DNA of 64,000 bases from Leucobacter chromiireducens subsp. solipictus (GCF_016758195.1 NZ_QYAC01000009.1:1-64000); one strand, 5' to 3'. Counted from the first letter of the stretch, positions 32,202 to 41,562 are shown. The notes: a model not told the origin generated them from the letters alone. Translations and numbers: made by a program.

Positions 32202-32564
32202 GAAGTATCTCCAAGTCGATTCACGGTGCCACTACCCACTTTGGGGAACAAGTGGTTCCCCAAGACTAACCCCGATCGGACTGTGAAGTGTCCAGAACGC
32301 TGGGAACCGAGTTTCGGAAGCAATGCCGGCTGAGTTTCGGCGGGCCAAGCTCACTATCCCGGCTGCGTCGTACCATTTGGCTCTGTGGCCCGCGTGCCAG
32401 TGGAGGACTGTGTCGACGGTTCGCGAATCGAGGGGTGCTGGGCATCGAGAAGCACCGTTTCTGCTGCCAACTGTGGCCCAGGGCTGCGAGAGGGGTGCAA
32501 AGCCAACGTGGCATGCTTGGTAAAGTCAGTTTGTACGCACAGGTTCCTACTTCAAAGGACACGA
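32202..32564. other. Intergenic region, 363 bp
   Basis: Lies between the divergent dksA-like and lipoprotein genes. It contains the inverted repeat TTGGGGAAC-AAGTG-GTTCCCCAA (32241-32263). Base composition shifts from GC-rich to clearly AT-richer towards the lipoprotein gene. Short frames on both strands have no ribosome site or recognisable product; no gene called. Confidence 0.5.
32235..32263. repeat. Inverted repeat, partner of 30357-30371
   Basis: CCCACTTTGGGGAAC (32235-32249) is the exact reverse complement of 30357-30371. It also forms a local 9-bp stem with GTTCCCCAA at 32255-32263. Confidence 0.5.
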
Positions 32565-33332
32565 ATGTCTAATCGATTTCTCTCCGCCGGTCTCGCCGTT
32601 GGTGCTGCCGTAACCATGGCGTTGGGCTTATCAGCGTGTTCCGGTGGGAGCCCATTCCCGGAGGAGGCGCTGCAGGGATACTTCGCCCCTTTGGGTGAGG
32701 TCGGGCCTGCAGACAAATCTTCTTCGCTTGAGTTTGCGGCCCCAGGGTCACCGGCGGCGATGTACGCCACCGAGCAGATCGCCCATGCCCAGGCACAGCA
32801 GGACGGTGGAAGTCTCGGGGTCGAGAGCCAGGAGACCGTCATTGAAAGCGAATCGGTGTTCTTGTGTGCCGATGGTTACGATGCTGAAGGCGCCGAAAAG
32901 GCGGACTTCTGCTACGAATACTCGAACATCGTGCTGGATGAGGACGACAAAGTTGTCTCATTCGATGCAGACGGTAAGCCTCTCGAAGGTCGGATTGCCG
33001 TTGGAGACGGGACATCAGTTTCGGTCGCCGACGTGGGAAGCGTCACTTACGTGAGCTCATACGAGACGATTGGTGGCGAGCTAGTAGTCGTTGTAGAGAT
33101 TGCCTCCAACGTGGACCCGCTCACAATCAGGTCGTACGAAGCCACCTATGTCACAGACGATGGCCGCCCTACCTCGGCGAAGACCACCGACGGCCCGATT
33201 GAGCTCAAGAGCGACCGAGTTGCAAACGTGGCCGTATGGTTTCCTAACGTCGGCCTCGGCGGCACTCTTGAACTTCAGTTCATGGATGCGGAATACAACA
33301 ACTTCGAGGTAGAAATCCCTACTGCGAAGTAG
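32565..33332 (+). CDS. Uncharacterised lipoprotein
   Basis: 255 aa from ATG 32565 (CAAAGGACACGA upstream). The lipobox is LGLSAC (Cys about 25), followed by SGGSPFPEE and a secreted beta-rich domain with no family I recognise. The gene is noticeably poorer in G+C than the flanking catabolic and surface genes. It shares that property with the convergent PASTA-MmpS gene, suggesting the pair arrived together. It is anchored on the outer face of the membrane. Confidence 0.75.
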   Translation: MSNRFLSAGLAVGAAVTMALGLSACSGGSPFPEEALQGYFAPLGEVGPADKSSSLEFAAPGSPAAMYATEQIAHAQAQQDGGSLGVESQETVIESESVFLCADGYDAEGAEKADFCYEYSNIVLDEDDKVVSFDADGKPLEGRIAVGDGTSVSVADVGSVTYVSSYETIGGELVVVVEIASNVDPLTIRSYEATYVTDDGRPTSAKTTDGPIELKSDRVANVAVWFPNVGLGGTLELQFMDAEYNNFEVEIPTAK

Positions 33333-33358
33333 TCGCTAAGTATGTTGGGATCCACCGA

Positions 33359-33392
33359 GAAGGGGTCCGCGCCTTTAGGCGCGGACCCCTTC
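33359..33392. terminator. Bidirectional terminator
   Basis: 15-bp perfect stem GAAGGGGTCCGCGCC with its complement (33359-33373 and 33378-33392), loop TTTA, between convergent genes. Confidence 0.8.
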
Positions 33393-33409
33393 GGTCTTCT
33401 GAACTGCTC

Positions 33410-34690
33410 CTAGTAACAGCTCACCATTGCGTATGGGCCGGTTGAAGTGTTCTCCTTGACAACCTTTCCGTCTTTGACGACCTGACACGTGATCTCAGTG
33501 CCGCCGTCAGACATGAATGCACTCAGCATTCCGATGCCAGACATGGCCGGGTCGAATGCCTTCTCCCAGGGAAGCGAAGTGCTGTTCGCCTGCTGGACGT
33601 TGAAGCTTCCGGGTTGCGACCACGTGATGTCCGCCACGGAACCATTGCCGGTTACTCGATACATGTAGCCTTTCGGCCTATTCTCGAGTCGAACTTCGGA
33701 GTCGGCCGCGACGATAGTTCCTGCTGCGACACTCTGGCTCACGACCACGGTATCGTCATCGTGCGCGCGAGTCACGTTGCTGAACCCCAATGACTTGAGC
33801 ATTGCCAAAGCCGAACTCACCGATATGTCCTTACCTACAAGATCCGGCATGGTGATGCCCAGTGTGACCTTAACCTCCGTGAAGGCGGGAACTGCCTGGC
33901 CGGTGGCTGGGGACATCGAGAGCGGAGCGTTCCCTGTGCCAACGAACACCGGCACTAGCAATGCTCGTGAGATCTCGTCAGCGGCGCTCGCCTCGAACGA
34001 GGCCTGTGCGGCATCGAGATCTGAGCTCGAGTCTGCTTCGGCTTCTAGCGCCGGCACCTCCACATCCGGTATGTCAACCGAAATCACAACACCGGTTCCA
34101 GCATCAACCTTTTTCCCGGGTGTAATCGATTGTTCCGTAACTTTCCACATCGATACGACACCCTCTGCGTAGTCGTCGAGGTTCTCCGGTATCGAGTTCA
34201 CTCGCTCCAGAAAAAGGCCTACCGCTGCGAGTTCCGTCTCGGCATGCTCGATCGTCATGTCCCCGAGGTCCGGCACAGAAATCTCCACGGGGGCAACTGA
34301 TACTGAGACGCTGTCGCCCGCGTAGACTCGCGTCCCGGGTTCTTGCTCCTGGGCGGTTATCTCGATGAACTCGCCGGACACTTCCTGAACGAGTTGGTTG
34401 GGATTTGGAATCATGCCGAGATCCAGGGCGTCCAGTGAGGCCTCGGCCGAGGCGTAGGTGTTCCCGACAAGGTCCGGCACTTCCCGCTTCTTCGAGGTAT
34501 CGACCAGGTACCAAATGCCAGCTCCGACTACGAGGAGGAGCGCTATGGAAACGGCGACCCATCTTCTTAGTTGACTTGGAATCCGTCGTTTGCCTTGACT
34601 TGCCGACGTATCCAGCCCTTCATGCGGCGTCGGTGACTCTGAATATTCTGGGCGGTGGGCCACATGATCTGGAGTATCTGACGTCGACAT
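33410..34690 (-). CDS. Membrane protein with three PASTA domains and a C-terminal MmpS-like domain
   Basis: 426 aa from ATG 34690 (AAGGAGTCGA upstream). Residues ~1-45 are a hydrophilic cytoplasmic tail and ~46-65 a single TM (WVAVSIALLLVVGAGIWYLV). Three PASTA units begin at VPDLVGNTYASAEASL, VPDLGDMTIEHAETEL and MPDLVGKDISVSSALAML. The last ~85 residues (YRVTGNGSVADITWSQ...TEITCQVVKDGKVVKENTS) resemble the MmpS extracytoplasmic domain. There is no kinase domain, so this is not PknB. It may bind peptidoglycan fragments and dock to a membrane or lipoprotein partner. The gene is AT-richer than most of the window. Confidence 0.78.
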   Translation of the reverse strand: MSTSDTPDHVAHRPEYSESPTPHEGLDTSASQGKRRIPSQLRRWVAVSIALLLVVGAGIWYLVDTSKKREVPDLVGNTYASAEASLDALDLGMIPNPNQLVQEVSGEFIEITAQEQEPGTRVYAGDSVSVSVAPVEISVPDLGDMTIEHAETELAAVGLFLERVNSIPENLDDYAEGVVSMWKVTEQSITPGKKVDAGTGVVISVDIPDVEVPALEAEADSSSDLDAAQASFEASAADEISRALLVPVFVGTGNAPLSMSPATGQAVPAFTEVKVTLGITMPDLVGKDISVSSALAMLKSLGFSNVTRAHDDDTVVVSQSVAAGTIVAADSEVRLENRPKGYMYRVTGNGSVADITWSQPGSFNVQQANSTSLPWEKAFDPAMSGIGMLSAFMSDGGTEITCQVVKDGKVVKENTSTGPYAMVSCY

Positions 34691-34947
34691 TCGACTCCTT
34701 GGCAAAGGGTTGGTACCTGATTAGATCAACCTTACCGAATGCACTTTCACTGTTAGGACGAAGCCAAGCGAATGGAAAAACAATGCTTCTACCCGGAAAA
34801 GAGTTTTGCTTCACCATCGGAAGCTTGCTGGAGCTCTAGGTTCAGGGCGGTCCAGTTGCCGTGCGAGTCCGGAAGCACCCGCAAGAACTACTTGAATAGC
34901 GTAGTAACCAACGAGCGGGTTGGAAGTGCCAAGCCTCCTGCAGTCGC

Positions 34948-35480
34948 TTAAGCAGAGGCCGAATACCCCGCAACGTTAAATGGCTCGAAAGGCGTTGGGC
35001 CATTCACGTAGAGCGGGTGCCGGGGGTGTAAGGCCGTCGTCGGTATTCCAAGCTGCACCCAGGTGCAGGCCTGGAGCTGCGGCAGCGCGGCGATGTCGCG
35101 CGCAAGGTTCCGCAGGTACGGGCGTGAGTCGATCAGTGTTCCCCACGTGGCAAGCACCGTGAGTGGTCGCCCGCTAACGTGATCGGCGATCCGGTGCATG
35201 TTCTCCGCCGCGAGTACGTGATCGGCATCAGGTTGGATTCCCGCCGGATTCCTCGAGATCTGTGGGTACACGTTGAACATGGTCCAGCTGTCGTACCCGC
35301 TGCGCTCGGCGAAGGCCGTACACGCGTCACTGTGGGGTCGAGGGCACTCGGCACGGCCGTGCTGGGGGTGATCCCGAAACAGATGAGCGGGGATTCATCC
35401 GCGGTGCCGAAGACGAAGCGGGAGTTCCCGTGAGCTGACTTCTCCCACACCCACGCGGTTCGACCGGTCGCCTCGCTCAT
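34948..35480 (-). pseudogene. DUF1643-family gene with a frameshift
   Basis: Two minus frames together spell one DUF1643 protein. The first runs from MSEATGRTAWVWEK through LICFGITPSTA and LDPTVTRVR. After about position 35316 the frame changes to AFAERSGYDSWTMFNVYPQ...ATWG...LGIPTTALHPRHPLYVNGP. The expected order (PSTA, DPTV, NxYP, WG, HPLY) is complete, so a single missing base near 35316 explains the break. It is either a real pseudogene or a sequence error. Function of the family is unknown. Confidence 0.7.
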
Positions 35481-35700
35481 GCCAGCACTCTCTCCGTTGG
35501 GACCCCCGCTGCATCGTGCTCGGTCGCCCCGAGGATGAGGTTGCCCCTCCCTGCCCCCGCGCTGGGGCCGCCACCGCCATTTCGAGAAAGCGACAGCCCT
35601 GTCCGGTATCGACTACCTGGTCCTCGATGAGGCTCTCCGAGATGCGGACGCTCGTGCGCTCTTCGACCGCGCGGTCCAGGAGATTCGGGACGGCACCGCG

Positions 35701-36948
35701 GTGCCGCAGAAGCTGAGCCGGGGGAGCGGCCTTGTAGTGGCGGGCCAGAGAATGCTGGGGACCGCGGTGCTCGAGTATGGGATCGGACTGATCCCGGCCG
35801 ACGAGTTCGCGTTCGACTCGGCACGCGACCTGGCCGAGCGAGCACGGGTACTGCTCGGGTGGCACGCAATTTCCTCCACCCTGCGGGAGCGGGTGGATCA
35901 GCGGCTGTGCGTCTCGTACTTCACGAATCAGGGCAGCGAGTGGGATCCCGACTGGCAGCTGCGCGCCGATGCAGAGACGGACCACCTGCCCGAGGGCTTC
36001 TTTCAGTTCGCGTGCTACGTGGCGATCGGCGAGCTGAAGTTTGGGCCGAGCTACGCTTCGGTCAGCGCACACCGGATCTTTGAGTGGGTAACGAAGCTGG
36101 GAAGCACGCTGCCGACGCAGTTCCAGAAACACGGGACCGGGGATCTGCCCGCTGAACTCGCGGCCTACCGCGGCAGCGGGGATGCTGCCGGGGTTCGCGC
36201 GCAGGCAAACGATGCCCTGGCGACAGTCCGAGTCGCCATCAACAACGAGACCGAGCAGAGCTACGCGGCCGTGCTTGAGTATCTGGTCCGGCTCCTCGAC
36301 ACCACTGACTTTCCGCGCTCCTACGCCCTCGAATTTCGGGGCCCCACCAAGCAGTATCTCCCCATCCCCGGGCTGCCCAAGAAGGGTATGCATCAGCTGT
36401 TCGCCTGCGCGGTGGCGTACCCCGCGCTGTGGCCGAGCATTGCCCGCTACGCCCAATCGGCGATGCGCGAGCACGACTGGTACACGAACCTCGACGACGA
36501 ACACTGCGCCATGCCGGGCACCTTCGCGGTGTTCGCACTCGGGATCACCGCGGACGCCGCGGCGCATCCGGAGGTGGTGCGGTTGGTGCAGTCGTATCTG
36601 GACGAGGCCGACGGTGAGCACCAGTCCGTGCACGACCGCTTCGTCGAGGCCTATATCGACGCCCACGGTTTCGATGCAACCAGCCTGGGCTACCTGCTGA
36701 GCTGCGCGGGAAACATCCAGCAGCTCCGGCACCGGAAGGGATATGCGGCGCAGGTGGCGAACGCGGCGAGCCTCGGCGCGCTGGTGCCGCTGCGTGCGTC
36801 AGTCAGTGACGACGCCTGGCGTCACGTCCGGTATGCGATCTGGGGAGAAGCCGCCGAACGACGGGATACGGCCGGTCAGCTCGGCAGCACGATCATTGCG
36901 CGTGCTCCTGAAGAGCTTCGGCCACTGCTGGCCGCCGTGTTCGCGTAA
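35701..36948 (+). CDS. Uncharacterised cytoplasmic protein, 5' end uncertain
   Basis: 415 aa from GTG 35701, not recognised. It is mostly alpha-helical with no signal or TM, and has conserved-looking segments (CVSYFTNQGSEWDPDWQL, FQFACYVAIGELKFGPSYAS, DEHCAMPGTFAVFALG). The coding-like frame continues upstream to 35539 (FEKATALSGIDYLVLDEALR) but has no ATG, GTG or TTG there. Either an unusual start is used or the 5' end is frameshifted. It is divergent from the broken DUF1643 gene, which supports local decay or sequencing error. Confidence 0.6.
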   Translation: MPQKLSRGSGLVVAGQRMLGTAVLEYGIGLIPADEFAFDSARDLAERARVLLGWHAISSTLRERVDQRLCVSYFTNQGSEWDPDWQLRADAETDHLPEGFFQFACYVAIGELKFGPSYASVSAHRIFEWVTKLGSTLPTQFQKHGTGDLPAELAAYRGSGDAAGVRAQANDALATVRVAINNETEQSYAAVLEYLVRLLDTTDFPRSYALEFRGPTKQYLPIPGLPKKGMHQLFACAVAYPALWPSIARYAQSAMREHDWYTNLDDEHCAMPGTFAVFALGITADAAAHPEVVRLVQSYLDEADGEHQSVHDRFVEAYIDAHGFDATSLGYLLSCAGNIQQLRHRKGYAAQVANAASLGALVPLRASVSDDAWRHVRYAIWGEAAERRDTAGQLGSTIIARAPEELRPLLAAVFA

Positions 36949-37252
36949 CTCCGGTCGACCTGTCAGGGCCGTGCCCGGCGCAGCGGCACACGCTGCGCCA
37001 TCCAGAGCACGGCCCCGCCCATGCGGCCACCACGATCTCCACGGCGGCACTGACGAGTTCGGGGATCCGCACACCCCCGCGATGGGCCCGGCCCAGAGGG
37101 CGACGACGATACCCAGTACCGCGCTGTAGGCCGCTCGAATCCACAGCGCGCAGATCCCGCTGTCAGGCTCTCTTGGGGGAGACGTGCAAGGATTTCACTC
37201 CAGCGTGGGGTCGAGATGATAATGACGCTGAGTCCATTCGGACTGGGGGCGC
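36949..37252. other. Intergenic region, 304 bp, with a membrane-protein remnant
   Basis: No intact gene. On the minus strand, hydrophobic stretches in three successive frames read like one small membrane protein: AYSAVLGIVVALWAGPIAG, then RIPELVSAAVEIVVAAWAG, then GAVLWMAQRVPLRRARP with a stop near 36957. The sigma factor leader occupies the right end. Confidence 0.4.
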
Positions 37253-38512
37253 ATGGGTAATCGCAAGGAATGGCGGGTTTTGGGGTTTACAGAATCACGG
37301 GTGCACAGTTCCGCTGCCGATTCATACCCGGACTCGGTGGCCGCCGAACTCGCGGGCGTTGATGACGTGGCGCTCTGCGCTGTCGTGCGATCCGACGCCG
37401 ATTCGGTGCGGGGCCGTGCGGCCTTCGCCGAGCTCTACGGGCGTCACCGCGAGGCGGTCACGGCGCAGGCGTACACCCTGACCCGGGACTGGGGCCGGGC
37501 AGAGGATCTGACCGCGGAGACGTTTGCGCGAGTGCTCCGCGCGCTGGCGGGCGGAAACGGGCCACAGGAATCGGTGTTGAGATACCTCCTGGTCGCACTG
37601 CGGGGAGAGGCGAGCCGTGCTGCCGAACTCGCGGCGGAGTCCGTGCCGGTCGCCCCGGAGACCATCGCGGATTTCCTGGACGTTACCCCTGACTTCGTGA
37701 CGGAGCTCTCCGAACGCGACCAGATCGTGCGCGCGTTTGTTGCGCTCCCCGCCGAGACCCGCGAGATGCTCTGGGCGGTGGATGTCGAGGGCCTCACCGC
37801 CTCGGACGCGGCCGAGCACCTGGGGACCACCCCCGGCGCGCTTCGGGTCGCCGTGCACCGAGCGCGGAAACGGCTCGCGACGTCCTACCTCCAGCAGTAC
37901 GTGGAGGTCAGCGATCCGCGGTGTCTCCCATTTGCTCGGCGGCTTGCGAGCCTCGCCCGGCAGAGCCTGGGGACTCGTGACACCGCCGAAGTTTCGGCGC
38001 ATCTCGCGGGTTGTACCGCCTGCACGGCGCAACTCGAACGCCTGCGTTCGCTCGCCCGGCAGCTGCGCGTGTGGGTGGGACCGTTGCTCATCGGCGGATC
38101 CGTCGGGGGGATCGCGATTGCGGCGGGAACGGGGAACGCCCCCGCCGCGACGGCCGCCACAGACGAGGCGGTGCGACACGCGAGTCCGGCCGTGGGCCGC
38201 GCCGCGGCTGCACCGACCCACACCGCGCAGCGGTTCGCGGTGTGGGCGAGCCTCGCGGCCGGAATCGGGCTGGTCATGTGGGGGATCTTCCTCATCATTC
38301 CGCAGGCACCCGAAGCCTTCCCGGAGGATCCCGGAATCCACGAACCCGTCGCACGTGACCGGCCCAGCACCCCACCCCCGTCCGCTGCGCCGGACGGGGA
38401 GGGCACCGGACCCACCGATCGAACCGGATCGGTGCCGTCGGGTTCGCCACTGACCGGGGGCGCGGTGGTCGCGGGCGACGACGATACGCCGAACTGGTTC
38501 CTGCAGGAGTAG
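37253..38512 (+). CDS. ECF sigma factor fused to zinc-finger and membrane segment
   Basis: 419 aa. Sigma region 2 lies at ~50-115 (FAELYGRHREAVTAQAYTLTRDWGRAEDLTAETF) and region 4 at ~155-215 (LPAETREMLWAVDVEGLTASDAAEHLGTTPGALRVAVHRARKRL). A zf-HC2-like H-x3-C-x2-C (HLAGCTAC) follows near 247, then two TM segments (about 272-292 and 330-350) and a Pro/Thr-rich extracytoplasmic tail. It resembles ECF groups with a built-in anti-sigma module. It sits 221 bp before the adhesin gene, so it may control surface proteins. Confidence 0.82.
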   Translation: MGNRKEWRVLGFTESRVHSSAADSYPDSVAAELAGVDDVALCAVVRSDADSVRGRAAFAELYGRHREAVTAQAYTLTRDWGRAEDLTAETFARVLRALAGGNGPQESVLRYLLVALRGEASRAAELAAESVPVAPETIADFLDVTPDFVTELSERDQIVRAFVALPAETREMLWAVDVEGLTASDAAEHLGTTPGALRVAVHRARKRLATSYLQQYVEVSDPRCLPFARRLASLARQSLGTRDTAEVSAHLAGCTACTAQLERLRSLARQLRVWVGPLLIGGSVGGIAIAAGTGNAPAATAATDEAVRHASPAVGRAAAAPTHTAQRFAVWASLAAGIGLVMWGIFLIIPQAPEAFPEDPGIHEPVARDRPSTPPPSAAPDGEGTGPTDRTGSVPSGSPLTGGAVVAGDDDTPNWFLQE

Positions 38513-38733
38513 CGACGAGACACCGCACATGACCGGCCGCACGGGGGCGCTCGACGGGGCGCGCAGGCGCGGGAGCTCGCGGAATTGCTGGGTCGGTGTA
38601 ACGATCTGCCCGGCCGGCGGTCTTTATTTGTCGTGCGAGTCCGGTGGGGAGATTTCCGGGACCGGCCTCGCACGAGCCGCGGAGATGCGTGCGGCTGCCA
38701 CCGTCTGACCAAGGGGAAGTGCACAGAGCAATC

Positions 38734-41544
38734 ATGGGTACACAACGAACACGAGGCTCACGAGTCTGGCGCGGGATCGCGGCGGCGCTCGTCGGTCTCC
38801 TCACACTGGGGAGCGCCACCGCAGCCGTGGCGGCCCCGCCATACGAGACCGAAGCGACGCTCACAGCGATCGAATTCACGAATACCACGGTGACGAGCGG
38901 GTGGGATGCGGAGCTGACGGGAAGCTGGTCGCTGCCGGACAACCCCACCTCCCCGGCCGGGTTTGTCGTTGACCTGCCGGCCGATCTGCAGGGCCTGACC
39001 GACGCATTCCCGCTGCTCGACCCGAGTGGGGTGGCAATGGGGCAGTGCGAGGTGACGGCCACCCAGATCGTGTGTGACTTCGACGCGGCGTACCTCGAGG
39101 CGCACCCCTACAACCTGTCGGGAGACTTCAACTTCTGGGCCCAGGTGCGTACCACGGTGACCGAGGGCACCGAGACCACCTACGTGATTGACGGCAAGGA
39201 AGTCACGGTGATCGTGACGCCGCCCGACGGGCCGTGCACGGAAAACTGCAGCTTCGAAGGTCGCCAGAGCAGCAAGTGGGGCAGCTACGACCGTGCGACC
39301 GACACCATTATGTGGACCGTTGTGGTCGGGAGTGGCGTGAACGGCGCGGTGGGCGGTGAAACGATGCGGGTCGTGGACACCCCCGGTCCGAACCAGGAGA
39401 TGCTCACCGAGTTCCAGGGGAACACCTACCCGGTGCTGCGCGCCACGAACGAGCTCGTCGTCACGGGATCCGGCGTTCAACAGCCGGGGAACTGGCAGTC
39501 GGTCCCGCTGGATCGATACTCCGTGGACGGGACGACCGTCGAGTGGACCGCGGAAGCGGGGTACTACTACAGCATTCGCTACGTGGCGCAGGTCACGGAT
39601 GCAGGCGCGGCCGGGAGCTACACGAACTCGGCAACGGTCACGATCGGTGGCGAGGACCGCGTCGTCGGCAGCGAAGTCGTCCGTCAGGGTGGCGGCGGCA
39701 CCGGCACCGGCGATCAGAAGGGCCGGTTCTCCATCACCAAGGCCGTGAACTGGGAGGGCCCGGCGGTCGAGGGCATCGAGTTCGGTGGCACGTTCACGGT
39801 GACCACCCCCGCCGGGGCGGAGAGCGCCGGGGAGTTCACGGTCACCGAGGGGAACACCTGGACGAGCCCGTCGTACCCGACCGGCTCAACCGTGCACATT
39901 GACGAGATTCTGCCCGCCGATCCGGCGAATCTCGACTGGGCGACGCCCGTGCTCTCGCAGAACGACTTCGCCATCGCCGGTGCGGCCACGACCGAGGTGA
40001 CGCCGACCAACACCGCGTCGGTGGCTCAGGGGGTGTTCTCCGCCGCAAAGATCGTTGACGGCGACGGCGCCGCGGCTGTTGACCCCGACGCCGAGTTCCT
40101 GCTTGATTACGCGTACCCGGCCGGTCCCGGTTTCGACGCTGGATCGGGCACGCTCAGTCTGCCCGCCTCGGGCACCGCGGTGCAGTCCCCGAAGCTCCCC
40201 GTGGGCGCGGTGCTGACGCTGAGCGAGCGCACCCCGGAGCCCGTGAACGGTGCGAGCTGGACCGGCGCGACGCTGTCCACGGACACCGTGACCATTGGGC
40301 GAGATGACGTCGTCAACGTCACGGTCACCAACACGCTCAGCGCCGTTTCGGGTGGGCTGATCATCACCAAGCAGCTGACCGGTGCGGGCGCGGGTGAGTT
40401 CGCCGCCGAAGACGAGCTGACCTTCGCCGTGGTGTGCACCGTGGACCGGGAGACCGTCTTCGAACGAGACGTGACGCTGCAGGTGAACGGCCAGTCCGCG
40501 GTCACGTCGGAGGTTCTCACGCCGATCCCCGCCGGTGCCGAGTGCACCGTGACGGAGACCGCGGCGGGGAACTCGGACGCGGACCAGCGGCCGGCACCCG
40601 TGACCGTCACGATCCCCTGGGATCCGCAGGAACAGGTCAGCGGCACGGTCACCGCATCGTTGACGAACTTCTACAGCGCCGGATCCGTCGAGGTGACCAA
40701 GACGCTGGGCGGCGACGAGATCGCCGTTGCGGCAGCGCAGGATCGCGTCTTTGAGATCCTGGTCACCTGCCAGATCGAGGAGCGCGACAGCGCCGGATCG
40801 CCGGTGCGGGCGGACGTGTACTCCGGGACCGTCCGGATCAAGGGCGGCCAGACGAAGTTCCTCGGCGATGCGGGGGAGCCGCGCCTCCTGCCGCTCGGTA
40901 CGAAGTGCTTCGCCGAGGAGACGGAGACCGGGGGCGCCGCGAAGGTGACCATCGATCACGACTCCTTCGAGAACGCCGCAGAGGTTCGTCGGGGCACCCC
41001 CGACGCGCTGCAGCGCCTGAGCATCAGCGCGGTGAACACGTTCGAAAACGCTGCGCTGACGGTCTCCAAGCAGGTCGTGGGGACGGGCACCGGCCAGCCC
41101 TACCACTTCGCGCTCGCCTGCACGATCCCCGAGGTCGGCACCGACGGCGCGCTGATCGACGCGGCCTACACGCTGCCCGAGGCGGATGCCGCCTTCACGC
41201 TCGCTGACGGCGAGGCACGCACGGTGACGGTTCCCGCGGGCGTGACCTGCCAGGTCACCGAGACCGACGTGCCGCGCGGCGCGACGGTGTCGATGCGAGA
41301 CAGCGACGCCGCCTCGGACGGCGGGTCGACGGATGGCGTGGTATCCGCGATGTCCGGGACGAAGAACACCGTTGACGTGGTGAACACCTTCGCGGCTCCG
41401 CCGACGGGCCCGAAGCCGCCGCTGGCGACCACCGGTGGCGCGGGCCTCGCGGGCATTGGCGTGCTGAGCGCCGGACTCCTGCTCATCGGCGGTGCGCTGC
41501 TGCTGCTCCGGAAGCGCGGTACCGGCGCGCACACGGGCGCGTAG
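38734..41544 (+). CDS. LATTG-anchored adhesin with DUF5979 repeats
   Basis: 936 aa from ATG 38734. The signal peptide ends near AAVAAPP (about 35). The N-terminal ~300 residues have the Ig-like adhesin fold seen in SdrG/ClfA-type proteins (TLTAIEFTNTTVTSGWDAELTGSW, LSGDFNFWAQVRTTV). About five DUF5979 repeats follow, each with a pattern like VTKTLGG...EILVTCQ...CFAEETETGGA and the (V)NTF/TNT strand. The C-terminus has LATTG (about 897), a TM helix and RKRG. Expected to be a covalently attached wall adhesin. A 15-bp hairpin closes the gene. Confidence 0.82.
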   Translation: MGTQRTRGSRVWRGIAAALVGLLTLGSATAAVAAPPYETEATLTAIEFTNTTVTSGWDAELTGSWSLPDNPTSPAGFVVDLPADLQGLTDAFPLLDPSGVAMGQCEVTATQIVCDFDAAYLEAHPYNLSGDFNFWAQVRTTVTEGTETTYVIDGKEVTVIVTPPDGPCTENCSFEGRQSSKWGSYDRATDTIMWTVVVGSGVNGAVGGETMRVVDTPGPNQEMLTEFQGNTYPVLRATNELVVTGSGVQQPGNWQSVPLDRYSVDGTTVEWTAEAGYYYSIRYVAQVTDAGAAGSYTNSATVTIGGEDRVVGSEVVRQGGGGTGTGDQKGRFSITKAVNWEGPAVEGIEFGGTFTVTTPAGAESAGEFTVTEGNTWTSPSYPTGSTVHIDEILPADPANLDWATPVLSQNDFAIAGAATTEVTPTNTASVAQGVFSAAKIVDGDGAAAVDPDAEFLLDYAYPAGPGFDAGSGTLSLPASGTAVQSPKLPVGAVLTLSERTPEPVNGASWTGATLSTDTVTIGRDDVVNVTVTNTLSAVSGGLIITKQLTGAGAGEFAAEDELTFAVVCTVDRETVFERDVTLQVNGQSAVTSEVLTPIPAGAECTVTETAAGNSDADQRPAPVTVTIPWDPQEQVSGTVTASLTNFYSAGSVEVTKTLGGDEIAVAAAQDRVFEILVTCQIEERDSAGSPVRADVYSGTVRIKGGQTKFLGDAGEPRLLPLGTKCFAEETETGGAAKVTIDHDSFENAAEVRRGTPDALQRLSISAVNTFENAALTVSKQVVGTGTGQPYHFALACTIPEVGTDGALIDAAYTLPEADAAFTLADGEARTVTVPAGVTCQVTETDVPRGATVSMRDSDAASDGGSTDGVVSAMSGTKNTVDVVNTFAAPPTGPKPPLATTGGAGLAGIGVLSAGLLLIGGALLLLRKRGTGAHTGA

Positions 41545-41562
41545 CCCCGCGGCTGAGTCCTG

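Noticed and set aside
33410-34690. PknB-type Ser/Thr kinase
   Set aside because: PASTA domains are present but there is no kinase domain; the cytoplasmic tail is only about 45 residues.
34405-34839. A 144-codon plus-strand frame across the PASTA gene start
   Set aside because: It overlaps the strongly supported PASTA-MmpS coding start and has no recognisable product.
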